Shown here: piece after piece, positions 8,335 through 15,779 of the stretch
Layout of the letters: each line of letters begins with the position of its first letter
How positions within the stretch are numbered: position 1 is the first letter of the stretch
Source: DATCLS01 sp036563805
Lineage (GTDB): Bacteria; Actinomycetota; Acidimicrobiia; Acidimicrobiales; VFJN01
DNA: 64,000 bases
Assembly (NCBI GenBank): GCA_036563805.1
Contig: DATCLS010000034.1
Location: 1 to 64,000, forward strand
Direction of reading: 5' to 3'
Program-made: the position numbers and the translations under genes
Notes under the pieces: generated by a model
What the model was told of the DNA's origin: nothing
Seen by the model: only the letters and a program-made list of their open reading frames with translations
Database searches by the model: none

Positions 8335-8363
8335 GCCCGATCGGACACCCTGTCCGGTCGGGC
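8335..8363 (+). terminator. hairpin after the sigma operon
   Basis: A 13-bp stem with one G-U pair (GCCCGATCGGACA with TGTCCGGTCGGGC) and a CCC loop, 64 bp after the stop of the sigma-linked membrane protein. There is no U-tract, as is common in actinobacteria. Confidence 0.6.
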
Positions 8364-8370
8364 CTGGCGC

Positions 8371-8691
8371 GTGCGACTGACGGCTCGGATCCTGCCCGGT
8401 GGCTTGGCGGTCGGGGAGTCGGTGGTCTCGGTGGTCGGGCTGCTGGGGCTCGGCGCCGCGGTCGACCCCCTCGCCGCGCCCGTCGCCCTGGTCGGGTCGG
8501 GCCCCTGCTCTTCGCCGAGGTTCACCTCGGCCGGCGGCGGGTGGGGACGATGGCGGCCAGCGCCGCGCTCGGCCGGCGGCGCGGCTTCTACCGGGCGCTG
8601 CTCATGCAGCCGCTCGCGGCCAAGGAGATCCGGCTCTTCGGGCTCGGCGACGTCTTTGGCGGCCGGCTGCTGGCCGACCTGCTGGCGTCGG
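8371..8691 (+). pseudogene. remnant of an ABC exporter (membrane domain), frameshifted and truncated
   Basis: Two adjoining frames together read as the last part of an ABC exporter membrane domain. Frame 1 (from about 8371) gives GESVVSVVGLLGLGAAVDPL, a helix-like segment. After a frameshift near 8505-8512, frame 3 gives LLFAEVHLGRRRVGTM and then FYRALLMQPLAAKEIRLFGL, the conserved intracellular-loop motif (AKEvRlFGLG) of MsbA-like exporters. The ATP-binding domain and the N-terminus are missing, and the remnant stops where the convergent tetR gene ends. No working start is seen. A sequencing frameshift could explain the frame change but not the double truncation. Confidence 0.65.
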
Positions 8692-8692
8692 G

Positions 8693-9337
8693 TCAGTCGA
8701 CGAGCAGGCCCCGCAGGCAGCTGTCCATGTAGTGGGCGATGAACTGGTCGCGCTCGCCGGGCCAGGGGAAGTCGGGCTTGGTGACCAGCAGCGAGGTCAG
8801 CCCGTGGACCCGGGCCCACACGCCGATCGTCACGGTCACGGCGTCGCCGGCGTCGGGGCGCACCCGGCCGGCGTCGATGCAGTCCTGGACGATGCCGAGC
8901 ACGGTCCCGAAGCACGTGAGCTCGGCCAGCCGCTCGTACTTGTACTCGTCGGGGGTCTCGTCGGACCGGGTGAGGAACATCACCCGGTAGGGCTCCGGGT
9001 TCTCGATGCCGAACTCGATGTAGGTGCGCCCGGCGGCGGCGAGCGCCGCCACCGGGTCGTCGAGGCCGGCGATCGCCGCGTCCAAGCGGGCCTCGAGCTC
9101 GGCGAAGTGCCGGTCGACGACTTCGAAGATCAGCGCGGTCTTGTCGGGGAAGTGCCGGTAGATCGACGGCGGCGTGACCCCGACCGCGTTGGCCACGGCC
9201 CGGATCGACACGGCCTCCGACGACCCGGTGGCCAGCAGCAGCCGCTCGGTCGCCGCTACGATCTCGTCGCGCAGCTGCCGCCCCTCGCCCTTGCGGGCGC
9301 GGGGTCGGCGGCCGGCGCCGGCGTCGACGCTCGTCAT
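8693..9337 (-). CDS. TetR family transcriptional regulator (of the mmpL operon)
   Basis: A 214-residue repressor. After a basic N-terminus, the helix-turn-helix lies in VSIRAVANAVGVTPPSIYRH, followed by FPDKTALIFEVVDRHF; the remaining helices form the ligand and dimer domain. The start overlaps the mmpL stop (ATGA at 9334-9337), so it is the second gene of an mmpL-tetR operon and its level is tied to that of the pump. A 23-bp inverted repeat upstream of mmpL is the obvious operator, giving autoregulation and repression of the pump until a lipid-like ligand binds. The ligand is unknown. Confidence 0.88.
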   Translation of the reverse strand: MTSVDAGAGRRPRARKGEGRQLRDEIVAATERLLLATGSSEAVSIRAVANAVGVTPPSIYRHFPDKTALIFEVVDRHFAELEARLDAAIAGLDDPVAALAAAGRTYIEFGIENPEPYRVMFLTRSDETPDEYKYERLAELTCFGTVLGIVQDCIDAGRVRPDAGDAVTVTIGVWARVHGLTSLLVTKPDFPWPGERDQFIAHYMDSCLRGLLVD

Positions 9338-11667
9338 GTTCGGCTCACGCCAACAGGATCGCGCTCCGTGACGGCGTGCTCCTCACCGGCGCCCCCGTCG
9401 CCGTCGAGGTCGACGTGCTCGCGGATGCCGTAGCGGTCGTGGAACCGGCGCAACGGCCCGGGCGCCCACCAGTTCCAGTTGCCGGCCAGCCGCATGAACG
9501 CCGGCACGAGCGTCCCCCGGATCAGGAAGGCGTCGAGCAGCACGGCCAGCGTCAGGCCGAGCCCGAACAGCTTGATGAAGCTGACCTGCCCGGTGGCGAA
9601 GGCCAGGAAGATCACCGACATCAGCACGGCGGCGGCCGTGACGATCCGGCCGGTGCGCTCGAGCCCGACGGCCACGGACCGCTCGTTCCGACCGGTGCGG
9701 TCGTGCTCCTCCTTGATGCGGGACAGCAGGAACACCTCGTAGTCCATCGACAGCCCGAAGGCCACGCAGAACATGAGGATGGGCATGGCGGCGGCCAACC
9801 CCCCGGTGGGGGTGAAGTCGAGCAGGCCCGACAGGTGACCGTCCTGGAAGATCCAGACCATGGCGCCGAACGTGGCGGTCAGGCTCAGCAGGTTGAGGAC
9901 CACGGCCTTCACCGGGATCAGCACGCTGCCGAACATCAGGAACAGCAGCACGAAGGTGACGGCGGCGATGATGCCGAGCGCCAGCGGCAGCCGGGCGAAC
10001 AGCGCGTCGTTGGTGTCGACGAGCTGCGCCGAAGGGCCGCCCACCCGGACCGGGAACGGCGCGTCGAGGTCGCGCACGTCGTGCACGAGCTGCTCGCCGG
10101 CGTCCGAGATGGGCTCGACCGCCGGCACGACCGACAGCCAGGTGGCGCCGTCGGCCGCGAACCCGGCGTAGCGGGCGGACGTCTCGGGGCCGAGGACGAG
10201 CTGGCCGGGCTCGCAGCCGAACTGCTCGGCGCTGCCCTCGCCGCAGTACGAGCCGGTGGCGGCGTCGACGCGGGACACGCCGGGCAGCCGGGCCAGCTCG
10301 GCGGCGTAGGCGTCGACCGCCTCGAGATCGACGGCGTCGGCGCCACCGGCCCCCGAGCCGGCCCCGCCGTCCGTGTCCGCCGCCACCACCTGCAGCGCCC
10401 CCGCCTCCTCGGACGAGAAGTCGGCCCGGATCACCTCGTTGACCTGCCGGCTCCGGGCGTCCTCGGGCAGCACTCGGTCGTCGGGCTGGGACAGGTGCAG
10501 GTTCAGGAACGGCGAGCCGAGCATCAGCAGCAGAGCCACGACGGCCAGCGCCACCGGGACGGGCCGCCGCATGACGACGACGGCGATGCGGTGCCACAGG
10601 CCCTCCTCGGGCGGGGCGACCGACTGGCGCCGGACCGTGAGGGCGTTCACCCGGTGGCCGAGCAGGGTGAGGATGGCCGGCAGCACCACGACCGAGAACA
10701 GCCCCGACAGCAGGGCCACGGCCACGCCGGCGTAGGCGAAGCTGCGGAGGAAGAAGAACGGGAAAGCGAGCGTGGCGCACAGCGAGGCGGCCACGGTCAG
10801 GGCGCTGAACGCCACCGTGCGGCCGGCCGTCCGCACCGTGCGGACCACCGCGTCCCGGGGCGCGTGACCCGCCCGCAGCTCCTCCCGGTAGCGGGACACG
10901 ACGAACAGGCTGTAGTCGATGGCCAGGCCCAGGCCGAGGGCGGTGGTGAGGTTGAGGGCGTAGATCGAGACGTCGGTCAGCTCGGACGCGACCCGCAGCA
11001 CGAGGAACGTCCCGACGATCGACAGCACGCCGATGGCCAGGGGCAGCGTGGCCGCCACGACGCTGCCGAAGATCAGCACGAGCAGCACGAGCGTGATGGG
11101 CAGGGCGATCAGCTCGGCGCGCGGCAGGTCCTCCTCGAGCGTCTCGCCCACTTCGCGGAACGTCTCGGCGTAGCCGCCGACGCCCACGGTGATCGGCCCG
11201 GGGTCGTCGGCCTCGGTGCGGTACGCGGGGGTCAGCTCGCCGATGCGGTCGTTCAGGGCGTCCTCGTCGTGGAGGTCGAGGCGGCCGACGACGAGGGCGC
11301 GGCCGCCATCCTCCGAGCGGAGCGGCGGGGCGTTGCCCTCGGCCCAGTACGAGGTCACGTTGGCCATGTCGGGCTCGGCGGCGAGTCGCTCGGTCAGCGC
11401 CCGGCCCGCCTCGGCCACGGCGGGGTCGTCGACGTCACCCCGCTCGGCGGTCACGAGCAGCACGACGTTGGGGGCGCCGGCGCCGAACCGCTCGTCGAGC
11501 AGGTCCTCGGCCTGCGACGACTCGGCGGCCGGGTCCTCGAAGCCGCCGGTGAGCAGGCGGTCGGCCACCCCGCCGCCGAGCGCGCCGGACAGGGCGAAGA
11601 CCAAGACGGCGGCGACGAGGACGAGGCGGGGTCGGGTGGTGACGAGGCGGGCGACGGAGCTGAGCAT
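9334..11667 (-). CDS. MmpL/RND family transporter
   Basis: A 777-residue membrane protein with the MmpL/SSD duplicated layout: one N-terminal helix, a periplasmic loop, a block of membrane helices, then a second loop and block. The proton-relay signatures occur in each half: LGLAIDYSLFVVSRYREEL and VAFGLSMDYEVFLLSRIKEE, with Asp-Tyr in the helix. MmpL proteins export lipids or small amphipathic compounds across the inner membrane using the proton gradient. ATG 11667 (MLSSVARL) is preferred although the frame is open further upstream, because the operator lies just before it. It is co-transcribed with tetR. Confidence 0.9.
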   Translation of the reverse strand: MLSSVARLVTTRPRLVLVAAVLVFALSGALGGGVADRLLTGGFEDPAAESSQAEDLLDERFGAGAPNVVLLVTAERGDVDDPAVAEAGRALTERLAAEPDMANVTSYWAEGNAPPLRSEDGGRALVVGRLDLHDEDALNDRIGELTPAYRTEADDPGPITVGVGGYAETFREVGETLEEDLPRAELIALPITLVLLVLIFGSVVAATLPLAIGVLSIVGTFLVLRVASELTDVSIYALNLTTALGLGLAIDYSLFVVSRYREELRAGHAPRDAVVRTVRTAGRTVAFSALTVAASLCATLAFPFFFLRSFAYAGVAVALLSGLFSVVVLPAILTLLGHRVNALTVRRQSVAPPEEGLWHRIAVVVMRRPVPVALAVVALLLMLGSPFLNLHLSQPDDRVLPEDARSRQVNEVIRADFSSEEAGALQVVAADTDGGAGSGAGGADAVDLEAVDAYAAELARLPGVSRVDAATGSYCGEGSAEQFGCEPGQLVLGPETSARYAGFAADGATWLSVVPAVEPISDAGEQLVHDVRDLDAPFPVRVGGPSAQLVDTNDALFARLPLALGIIAAVTFVLLFLMFGSVLIPVKAVVLNLLSLTATFGAMVWIFQDGHLSGLLDFTPTGGLAAAMPILMFCVAFGLSMDYEVFLLSRIKEEHDRTGRNERSVAVGLERTGRIVTAAAVLMSVIFLAFATGQVSFIKLFGLGLTLAVLLDAFLIRGTLVPAFMRLAGNWNWWAPGPLRRFHDRYGIREHVDLDGDGGAGEEHAVTERDPVGVSRT

Positions 11668-11695
11668 GACGGTCTCCCGACGGAGCGCGAGGGTT

Positions 11696-11718
11696 AACAG
11701 CGTTAACGTAACGCTGTT
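11696..11718. promoter_or_regulatory. TetR operator upstream of mmpL-tetR
   Basis: Perfect 10-bp arms AACAGCGTTA and TAACGCTGTT around a 3-bp ACG spacer, starting 29 bp upstream of the mmpL ATG. The size and symmetry fit a TetR dimer, and the only nearby regulator is the TetR in the same operon. The flanking GTTAAC and GTTACG sequences could supply promoter hexamers, so binding would block initiation. Confidence 0.75.
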
Positions 11719-11787
11719 CCCCTCGGGTCTGTCCACGTGGCATGCGTCACAGGTCGGGTCTCCCGGTCGGCCGGCGCTTGCCGGGGA

Positions 11788-11805
11788 CTTGACCCGCCGG
11801 TCAAG
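11788..11805. promoter_or_regulatory. inverted repeat upstream of the hydrolase pair
   Basis: CTTGACC and GGTCAAG arms (7 bp) separated by CGCC, ending 9 nt before the GTG start of the first hydrolase. The arms share CTTGAC/GTCAAG with the repeat upstream of the P450, but the spacing differs (4 versus 2 bp). Confidence 0.45.
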
Positions 11806-11814
11806 CTTCGGGGC

Positions 11815-12777
11815 GTGCCGACCGACGCACCGATCGACGACGCCGCCGAGGCGGTCACGTACCCCGGAGCCCGGCCGCCGGACCGGCGCCGCGACGTCGT
11901 GTCCCACGGCATCCGCCTCGCCGTCCACGAGTGGGGCGACCCCGAGGCACCGCCGCTCGCCCTCATGCACGGCGGGTTCGACTTCGCCCGCACGTTCGAC
12001 GTCTTCGCCCCGCTGCTGGCCGACGCCGGCTGGCGGGTCGTCGCCTGGGACCAGCGGGGCCACGGCGACTCCGAGCACGCCGCCCTGTACTCGTGGGCGG
12101 CCGACCTGCGCGACATGGTGACCGTGCTCGGCACGCTGGGGCCCGGCCCGGTGCCGATCGTCGGCCACTCCAAGGGCGGATCGCTCTCGGTGCACCTGGC
12201 GGCGTCGCTGCCCCAGTACGTGAGTCGCCTGGTCAACCTCGACGGCCTGCCGTCGCGGCGGAACTCGCCGGACGTGCCCGACAACCAGCGGACCAAGCTG
12301 CTGGCCGGCGAGCTGGCCGGCTGGCTCGACTTCCGGCGGGAGCGGGCCGACGCGGTCCGCAAGGCCGGCACCATCGACGAGCTGGCCGACCGGCGGGGCC
12401 GGATGAACCCCCGCCTGTCCCGGGAGTGGCTCCGCTACCTGGTCACGGTCGGCGCCCGCCGCGACCCGGACGGGTGGCGCTGGAAGATCGACGCCTCGCT
12501 GCGGCTCGGCGGCTTCGGACCCTGGCGGCCCGAGTGGGCCATGGCCCGGCTGCCCGGCATCGGCGTGCCGCTGCTGGCCGTGCTCGGCCAGCAGCCCGAG
12601 CAGATGGGCTGGGCGACCCAGCCCGAAGACATCGAGCCGTTCCTCCCGTCCGGGGGCCGGCTCGTGTCCTACGACGACGTGGGCCACTTCGTGCACATCG
12701 AGCAGCCCCACCGGGTGGCCGAGCTCGTCCTCGACTTCCTGGGCGACCCCAAGGCGTCGCGGGAGGTGCGGCCGTGA
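11815..12777 (+). CDS. Alpha/beta-fold hydrolase
   Basis: A 320-residue hydrolase with an intact triad layout: oxyanion MHGGFD (about 51-56), WDQRGHGDSE, nucleophile elbow VGHSKGGS (Ser at about 119), an acidic residue in the C-terminal part and His in DVGHFVHIEQP. The substrate is unknown. GTG 11815 is chosen because the fold begins shortly after and an inverted repeat ends just before it; an earlier ATG in frame would overlap the mmpL promoter region. The last base pairs overlap the next gene (GTGA), making a coupled pair. Confidence 0.85.
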   Translation: MPTDAPIDDAAEAVTYPGARPPDRRRDVVSHGIRLAVHEWGDPEAPPLALMHGGFDFARTFDVFAPLLADAGWRVVAWDQRGHGDSEHAALYSWAADLRDMVTVLGTLGPGPVPIVGHSKGGSLSVHLAASLPQYVSRLVNLDGLPSRRNSPDVPDNQRTKLLAGELAGWLDFRRERADAVRKAGTIDELADRRGRMNPRLSREWLRYLVTVGARRDPDGWRWKIDASLRLGGFGPWRPEWAMARLPGIGVPLLAVLGQQPEQMGWATQPEDIEPFLPSGGRLVSYDDVGHFVHIEQPHRVAELVLDFLGDPKASREVRP

Positions 12778-13427
12778 CCGCCACCGTGATGCTCCGCCAC
12801 AACCGGGTCGAGCTGGCTCTGCACCGGCTGCGCGGCGGCGCGGGCCGGCCGCTGCTCCACCTGCACGGGCTGGGCGAGCGGTCGCCCGCCGCCGTGCCGC
12901 CCAGCCTCGCCCCCTGGCCCGGGCCTGTGTGGGCCCTCGACTTCGTCGGCCACGGGGCGTCGACCGTCCCGGCCGGCGGGGGCTACACCTGCGAGGTGCT
13001 CATGGCCGACGCCGACGCCGCCCTGGCCCACCTGGGCCCGGTCACCGTGTACGGCCGGGGCCTGGGCGGCTACGTCGGGCTCCTGTTGGCGGGCGCCCGG
13101 GCCGAGGACGTGCGGGGCGCCATCGTCGACGACGGCCCAGGCCTGGCCGGCGCCGGGCCCGAGCCGATCACCCCGTTCGTGCTCGACCAGCCGCTGGCCG
13201 TCACCGGGCCGCCCGACCCCTACGCCCTGCTCGACCTGCACAACGAGGTCCGGCCGCCCGACTACGCCAGCACCTACGCCCGGCTGGCCGCCACCCTGTC
13301 CGGCCTCGACGTGGCGGTGGCGGTCAGCGCCGTCGTCCGGCCGCCGTGGCTGGCGGCCGTCGTGCTCGAGCCCGGGGTCCGGGAGCTGCCCCTCGACCGG
13401 GCGCTGGCCCTGTTCGCCGAGGCCTGA
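12774..13427 (+). CDS. Alpha/beta hydrolase-like protein lacking the catalytic serine
   Basis: A 217-residue protein with a recognisable alpha/beta-hydrolase N-terminal half: LLHLHGLGERSP, then LDFVGHGAS and a nucleophile elbow VYGRGLGGYVG. The elbow reads G-R-G-L-G, so the serine of the GxSxG motif is replaced by glycine. The C-terminal part is short and no catalytic histidine is evident, so hydrolysis by the usual mechanism is unlikely. It starts inside the stop of the intact hydrolase (GTGA overlap), which suggests it may serve as a partner or regulator of that enzyme; this is inference. The reading frame shows no decay. Confidence 0.75.
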   Translation: MTATVMLRHNRVELALHRLRGGAGRPLLHLHGLGERSPAAVPPSLAPWPGPVWALDFVGHGASTVPAGGGYTCEVLMADADAALAHLGPVTVYGRGLGGYVGLLLAGARAEDVRGAIVDDGPGLAGAGPEPITPFVLDQPLAVTGPPDPYALLDLHNEVRPPDYASTYARLAATLSGLDVAVAVSAVVRPPWLAAVVLEPGVRELPLDRALALFAEA

Positions 13428-13432
13428 CCCCG

Positions 13433-13448
13433 GCGGCGCGAGCGCCGC
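13433..13448. terminator. weak bidirectional hairpin
   Basis: GCGGCGC and GCGCCGC arms around GA, between the convergent hydrolase and the secreted-protein gene. It is short and GC-only, so this is a tentative call. Confidence 0.3.
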
Positions 13449-13480
13449 ACCCGTCCCGGCGATGGCCGGCCCGGGTGGGC

Positions 13481-14011
13481 TCAGGTCACGTCCTCGTCGG
13501 CCGGGCAGCGGGCGATCAGGCTCTCCGCGTCGGCGTCCTCGTCCGGGGCGCGGTCGAGGGGGCGGATGTTCTCGTCGAACGTCGTCCACCGGCCCGACAC
13601 GATCAGGGCGTCGCCCACCACCTCGACGTCGACGATCTCGCCGGCCGGCCCGGGCGGCAGGTCGGGCCCGAAGGCCCCGAGGATGCCCTCGTCCCCCAGG
13701 TCGACGGTCACGCCGGTCCGGTCGCGCCCGCCCTCGCCGACGTCGGCCCGGACCTGCACGACGACCGACCCCTCCCGGCCCGCCATGATGACGACGTCGC
13801 CCTCCCGGGCGCAGGCCAGGAGCGGGATGTCGACCCGGCGTTCGCCGTAGGTGAACCGGGCCGTGTCGGCGGCCACGCCGTTGCGGGGATCGGTCGGCGA
13901 GCTCGACCGGAACCCCAGCGCGACGACCACCGCCAAGGCCAGCGCGGCGCCGGCGACGGCCACCCCCGCCCCGGCCAGCGCGGCCACCACGAGAGACCGT
14001 CGGTTCGCCAT
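13481..14011 (-). CDS. Secreted or membrane-anchored hypothetical protein
   Basis: A 176-residue protein with an N-terminal signal or anchor helix (about 9-34, Ala/Val-rich after MANRRS) and a beta-rich extracytoplasmic part. Two cysteines, in LLACAREG and IARCPADED, could form a disulfide. There is no lipobox. Short beta segments such as DVVIMAGREGSVVVQV slightly recall the LpqH lipoprotein antigen fold, but this is weak. It lies head-to-head with another small anchored protein across a short promoter region, which hints at a shared envelope role. Confidence 0.55.
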   Translation of the reverse strand: MANRRSLVVAALAGAGVAVAGAALALAVVVALGFRSSSPTDPRNGVAADTARFTYGERRVDIPLLACAREGDVVIMAGREGSVVVQVRADVGEGGRDRTGVTVDLGDEGILGAFGPDLPPGPAGEIVDVEVVGDALIVSGRWTTFDENIRPLDRAPDEDADAESLIARCPADEDVT

Positions 14012-14020
14012 CTCAGACGG

Positions 14021-14026
14021 ACCCTA
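14021..14026 (-). promoter_or_regulatory. putative -10 element of the secreted-protein gene
   Basis: TAGGGT on the minus strand, 9 nt before ATG 14011. It shares the divergent promoter region with the gene at 14071. Confidence 0.35.
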
Positions 14027-14056
14027 CCGGCGGCGTGGCGGCGCACCGCCCGCTGG

Positions 14057-14062
14057 TAGCTT
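14057..14062 (+). promoter_or_regulatory. putative -10 element of the gene at 14071
   Basis: TAGCTT, 8 nt before GTG 14071. It favours that start over the earlier GTG at 14035. Confidence 0.4.
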
Positions 14063-14070
14063 GCGGCGCC

Positions 14071-14682
14071 GTGCCCGGCGCACCACGCGACCCCTCGGCC
14101 CGGCCGGTATCGGGCGTCACGCGCGGCCCCGCCCGCATCGCCGCGTCGTCGTTGACGACCGACGCCGCGGCCTCGGGCGTCGCCGTGAAGCGGCCCGCGC
14201 CCCTGATGCCGCTCCTCGCCGCCGTGGTCGTCGCCGGGGTGGCAGCTGCGGCGGTGCTGCTCGTGACCCGGGAGGACGACTCGCCCGACCCGGCCGCGGT
14301 GGTGCGGGCCTACCACGCCGCCGTCCGCGACGGCGACTGCGCCACCATGGTCGACCTGATCGACACCGACGGCCGCCCGGGCGAGCCCGAGGACACCGTC
14401 GAGTCGTGCCGGCGCGCCTTCGCCGAGCAGGGAACCGGGGCCGGCGGTGCCGAGCTCGAGGCGGCGCGGCTCGTCGACCGCGCGGGGGACCGGGCCGTCG
14501 TGCGGGTCGAGCTGGCGGCGCCGGACGGCGAATCCGGCGAGTCCGAGGAGGCCGGGGCACCCGGCGGACCCGGCCGGACGGAGGAGGTCCGCCTGGTCCG
14601 CATCGACGGGCGGTGGCACATCGACCTGGCCCGGGGCGGCGGCGCGCCGCCCGATGACGCGGGTGCGGGCGCCACGCCCTAG
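14071..14682 (+). CDS. Membrane-anchored hypothetical protein with a DUF4878/NTF2-like domain
   Basis: About 203 residues: a cytosolic N-terminus, one membrane helix (LLAAVVVAGVAAAAVLLV, about 50-67) and an outside domain starting PDPAAVVRAYHAAVRDGDCATMVDLID. That pattern (hydrophobic helix with AYHAAVRDGD, paired Cys, closing RIDGRWHIDLA) resembles the DUF4878 or lumazine-binding-like NTF2 fold of actinobacterial lipoproteins. Function unknown. GTG 14071 is preferred to GTG 14035 because TAGCTT lies 8 nt before it. The polyprenyl synthase gene starts 16 nt downstream, so the two may be co-transcribed. Confidence 0.55.
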   Translation: MPGAPRDPSARPVSGVTRGPARIAASSLTTDAAASGVAVKRPAPLMPLLAAVVVAGVAAAAVLLVTREDDSPDPAAVVRAYHAAVRDGDCATMVDLIDTDGRPGEPEDTVESCRRAFAEQGTGAGGAELEAARLVDRAGDRAVVRVELAAPDGESGESEEAGAPGGPGRTEEVRLVRIDGRWHIDLARGGGAPPDDAGAGATP

Positions 14683-14698
14683 TTTCCGTTCCGGAACC

Positions 14699-15763
14699 AT
14701 GCCGTTGTCACCCGCACCGTCGCCCCCGAGCCTGCTCGCCATCGCCGCACGGGTCGAGGAGCGGCTGCGCCAGCTTCTCGACGGCGAGATCGCCCGCTGG
14801 CAGGACGTCGACGCCAGCCTGGCCGAGCCGCTGGCCTCGCTGCAGCGCCTGGTCGAGGCCGGCGGTAAGCGGCTCCGGCCCGCGTTCTGCTACTGGGCGT
14901 TCGTCGGCGCCGGGGGCGAGCCCGACGACCCCCGGATCGTCGACGCCGGGGCGGCGTTCGAGATGCTGCACGCCTTCGCGCTGATCCACGATGACGTGAT
15001 GGACGGGGCCGACACCCGCCGGGGCGCCCCGGCCACCCACGCCGAGTTCAGCGCCCGCCACCGGCGGGACGGGTGGCGGGGCGAGGGCCGCCGCTTCGGC
15101 GAGGGCGTCGCCATCCTCGTCGGCGACCTGGCCCACGTGTACGCCGACCAGCTGCTGGGCGAGCCGCCGAGCGGCGCCGCCGCCCTGTGGCACGAGCTGC
15201 GGCTCGAGCTCATCGTCGGCCAGTACCTCGACCTGCTGGGCACGGCCCGGGGCGACCGCGACCCGGCGACCGCCCGCCGCATCGCCCGCTACAAGTCGGG
15301 CAAGTACACGATCGAGCGGCCGCTGCACGTGGGGGCGGCGCTGGCCGGCGGCAACGAGGCGCTGCTCGCCGCGCTGTCGGCCTACGGCGACCCCCTGGGG
15401 GAGGCCTTCCAGCTGCGCGACGACGTGCTCGGCGCGTTCGGCGACCCGGCCACCACCGGCAAGCCGGTCGGGCCCGACCTGCGGGAGGGCAAGCCGACGC
15501 CGCTGCTGGCGGTGGCCTGCGACCGGGCCACCGGCGGGCAGCTCGCCGCCCTCGACCGGGTCGGCGACCCCGGCCTCAGCGACGAGGAGGTGCGGGGCAT
15601 CCAGCAGGTGCTGGTCGACACCGGCGCGCTGCAGGCCATCGAGGACGAGATCGAGCGGCTGACGGCCCGGGCCGTCGAGGCCCTGGGCGCGGCGCCGATC
15701 GGGGCCGGCGCCGGCCGCGAGCTCGTCGCGCTGGCCCACTTCGTGGCGACCCGGGAGTCCTGA
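14699..15763 (+). CDS. Polyprenyl (geranylgeranyl-type) diphosphate synthase
   Basis: A 354-residue trans-isoprenyl diphosphate synthase that condenses isopentenyl diphosphate units in the cytosol. The first Asp-rich motif is LIHDDVMDGADTRRG (DDxxD at about 98-102), with a GGKRLRP substrate-binding segment near 55-61. The second Asp-rich region is LRDDVLGAFGDPATTGKP, the DDVLGvFGD variant usual in actinobacterial IdsA/GrcC enzymes. Chain length cannot be predicted with confidence; C20 or longer is likely. The ATG at 14699 follows a 16-nt gap after the preceding stop. The DUF2723 membrane protein downstream could use a polyprenyl-phosphate sugar donor, which would link the pair. Confidence 0.87.
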   Translation: MPLSPAPSPPSLLAIAARVEERLRQLLDGEIARWQDVDASLAEPLASLQRLVEAGGKRLRPAFCYWAFVGAGGEPDDPRIVDAGAAFEMLHAFALIHDDVMDGADTRRGAPATHAEFSARHRRDGWRGEGRRFGEGVAILVGDLAHVYADQLLGEPPSGAAALWHELRLELIVGQYLDLLGTARGDRDPATARRIARYKSGKYTIERPLHVGAALAGGNEALLAALSAYGDPLGEAFQLRDDVLGAFGDPATTGKPVGPDLREGKPTPLLAVACDRATGGQLAALDRVGDPGLSDEEVRGIQQVLVDTGALQAIEDEIERLTARAVEALGAAPIGAGAGRELVALAHFVATRES

Positions 15764-15779
15764 GCACGCCCTGACCCGG

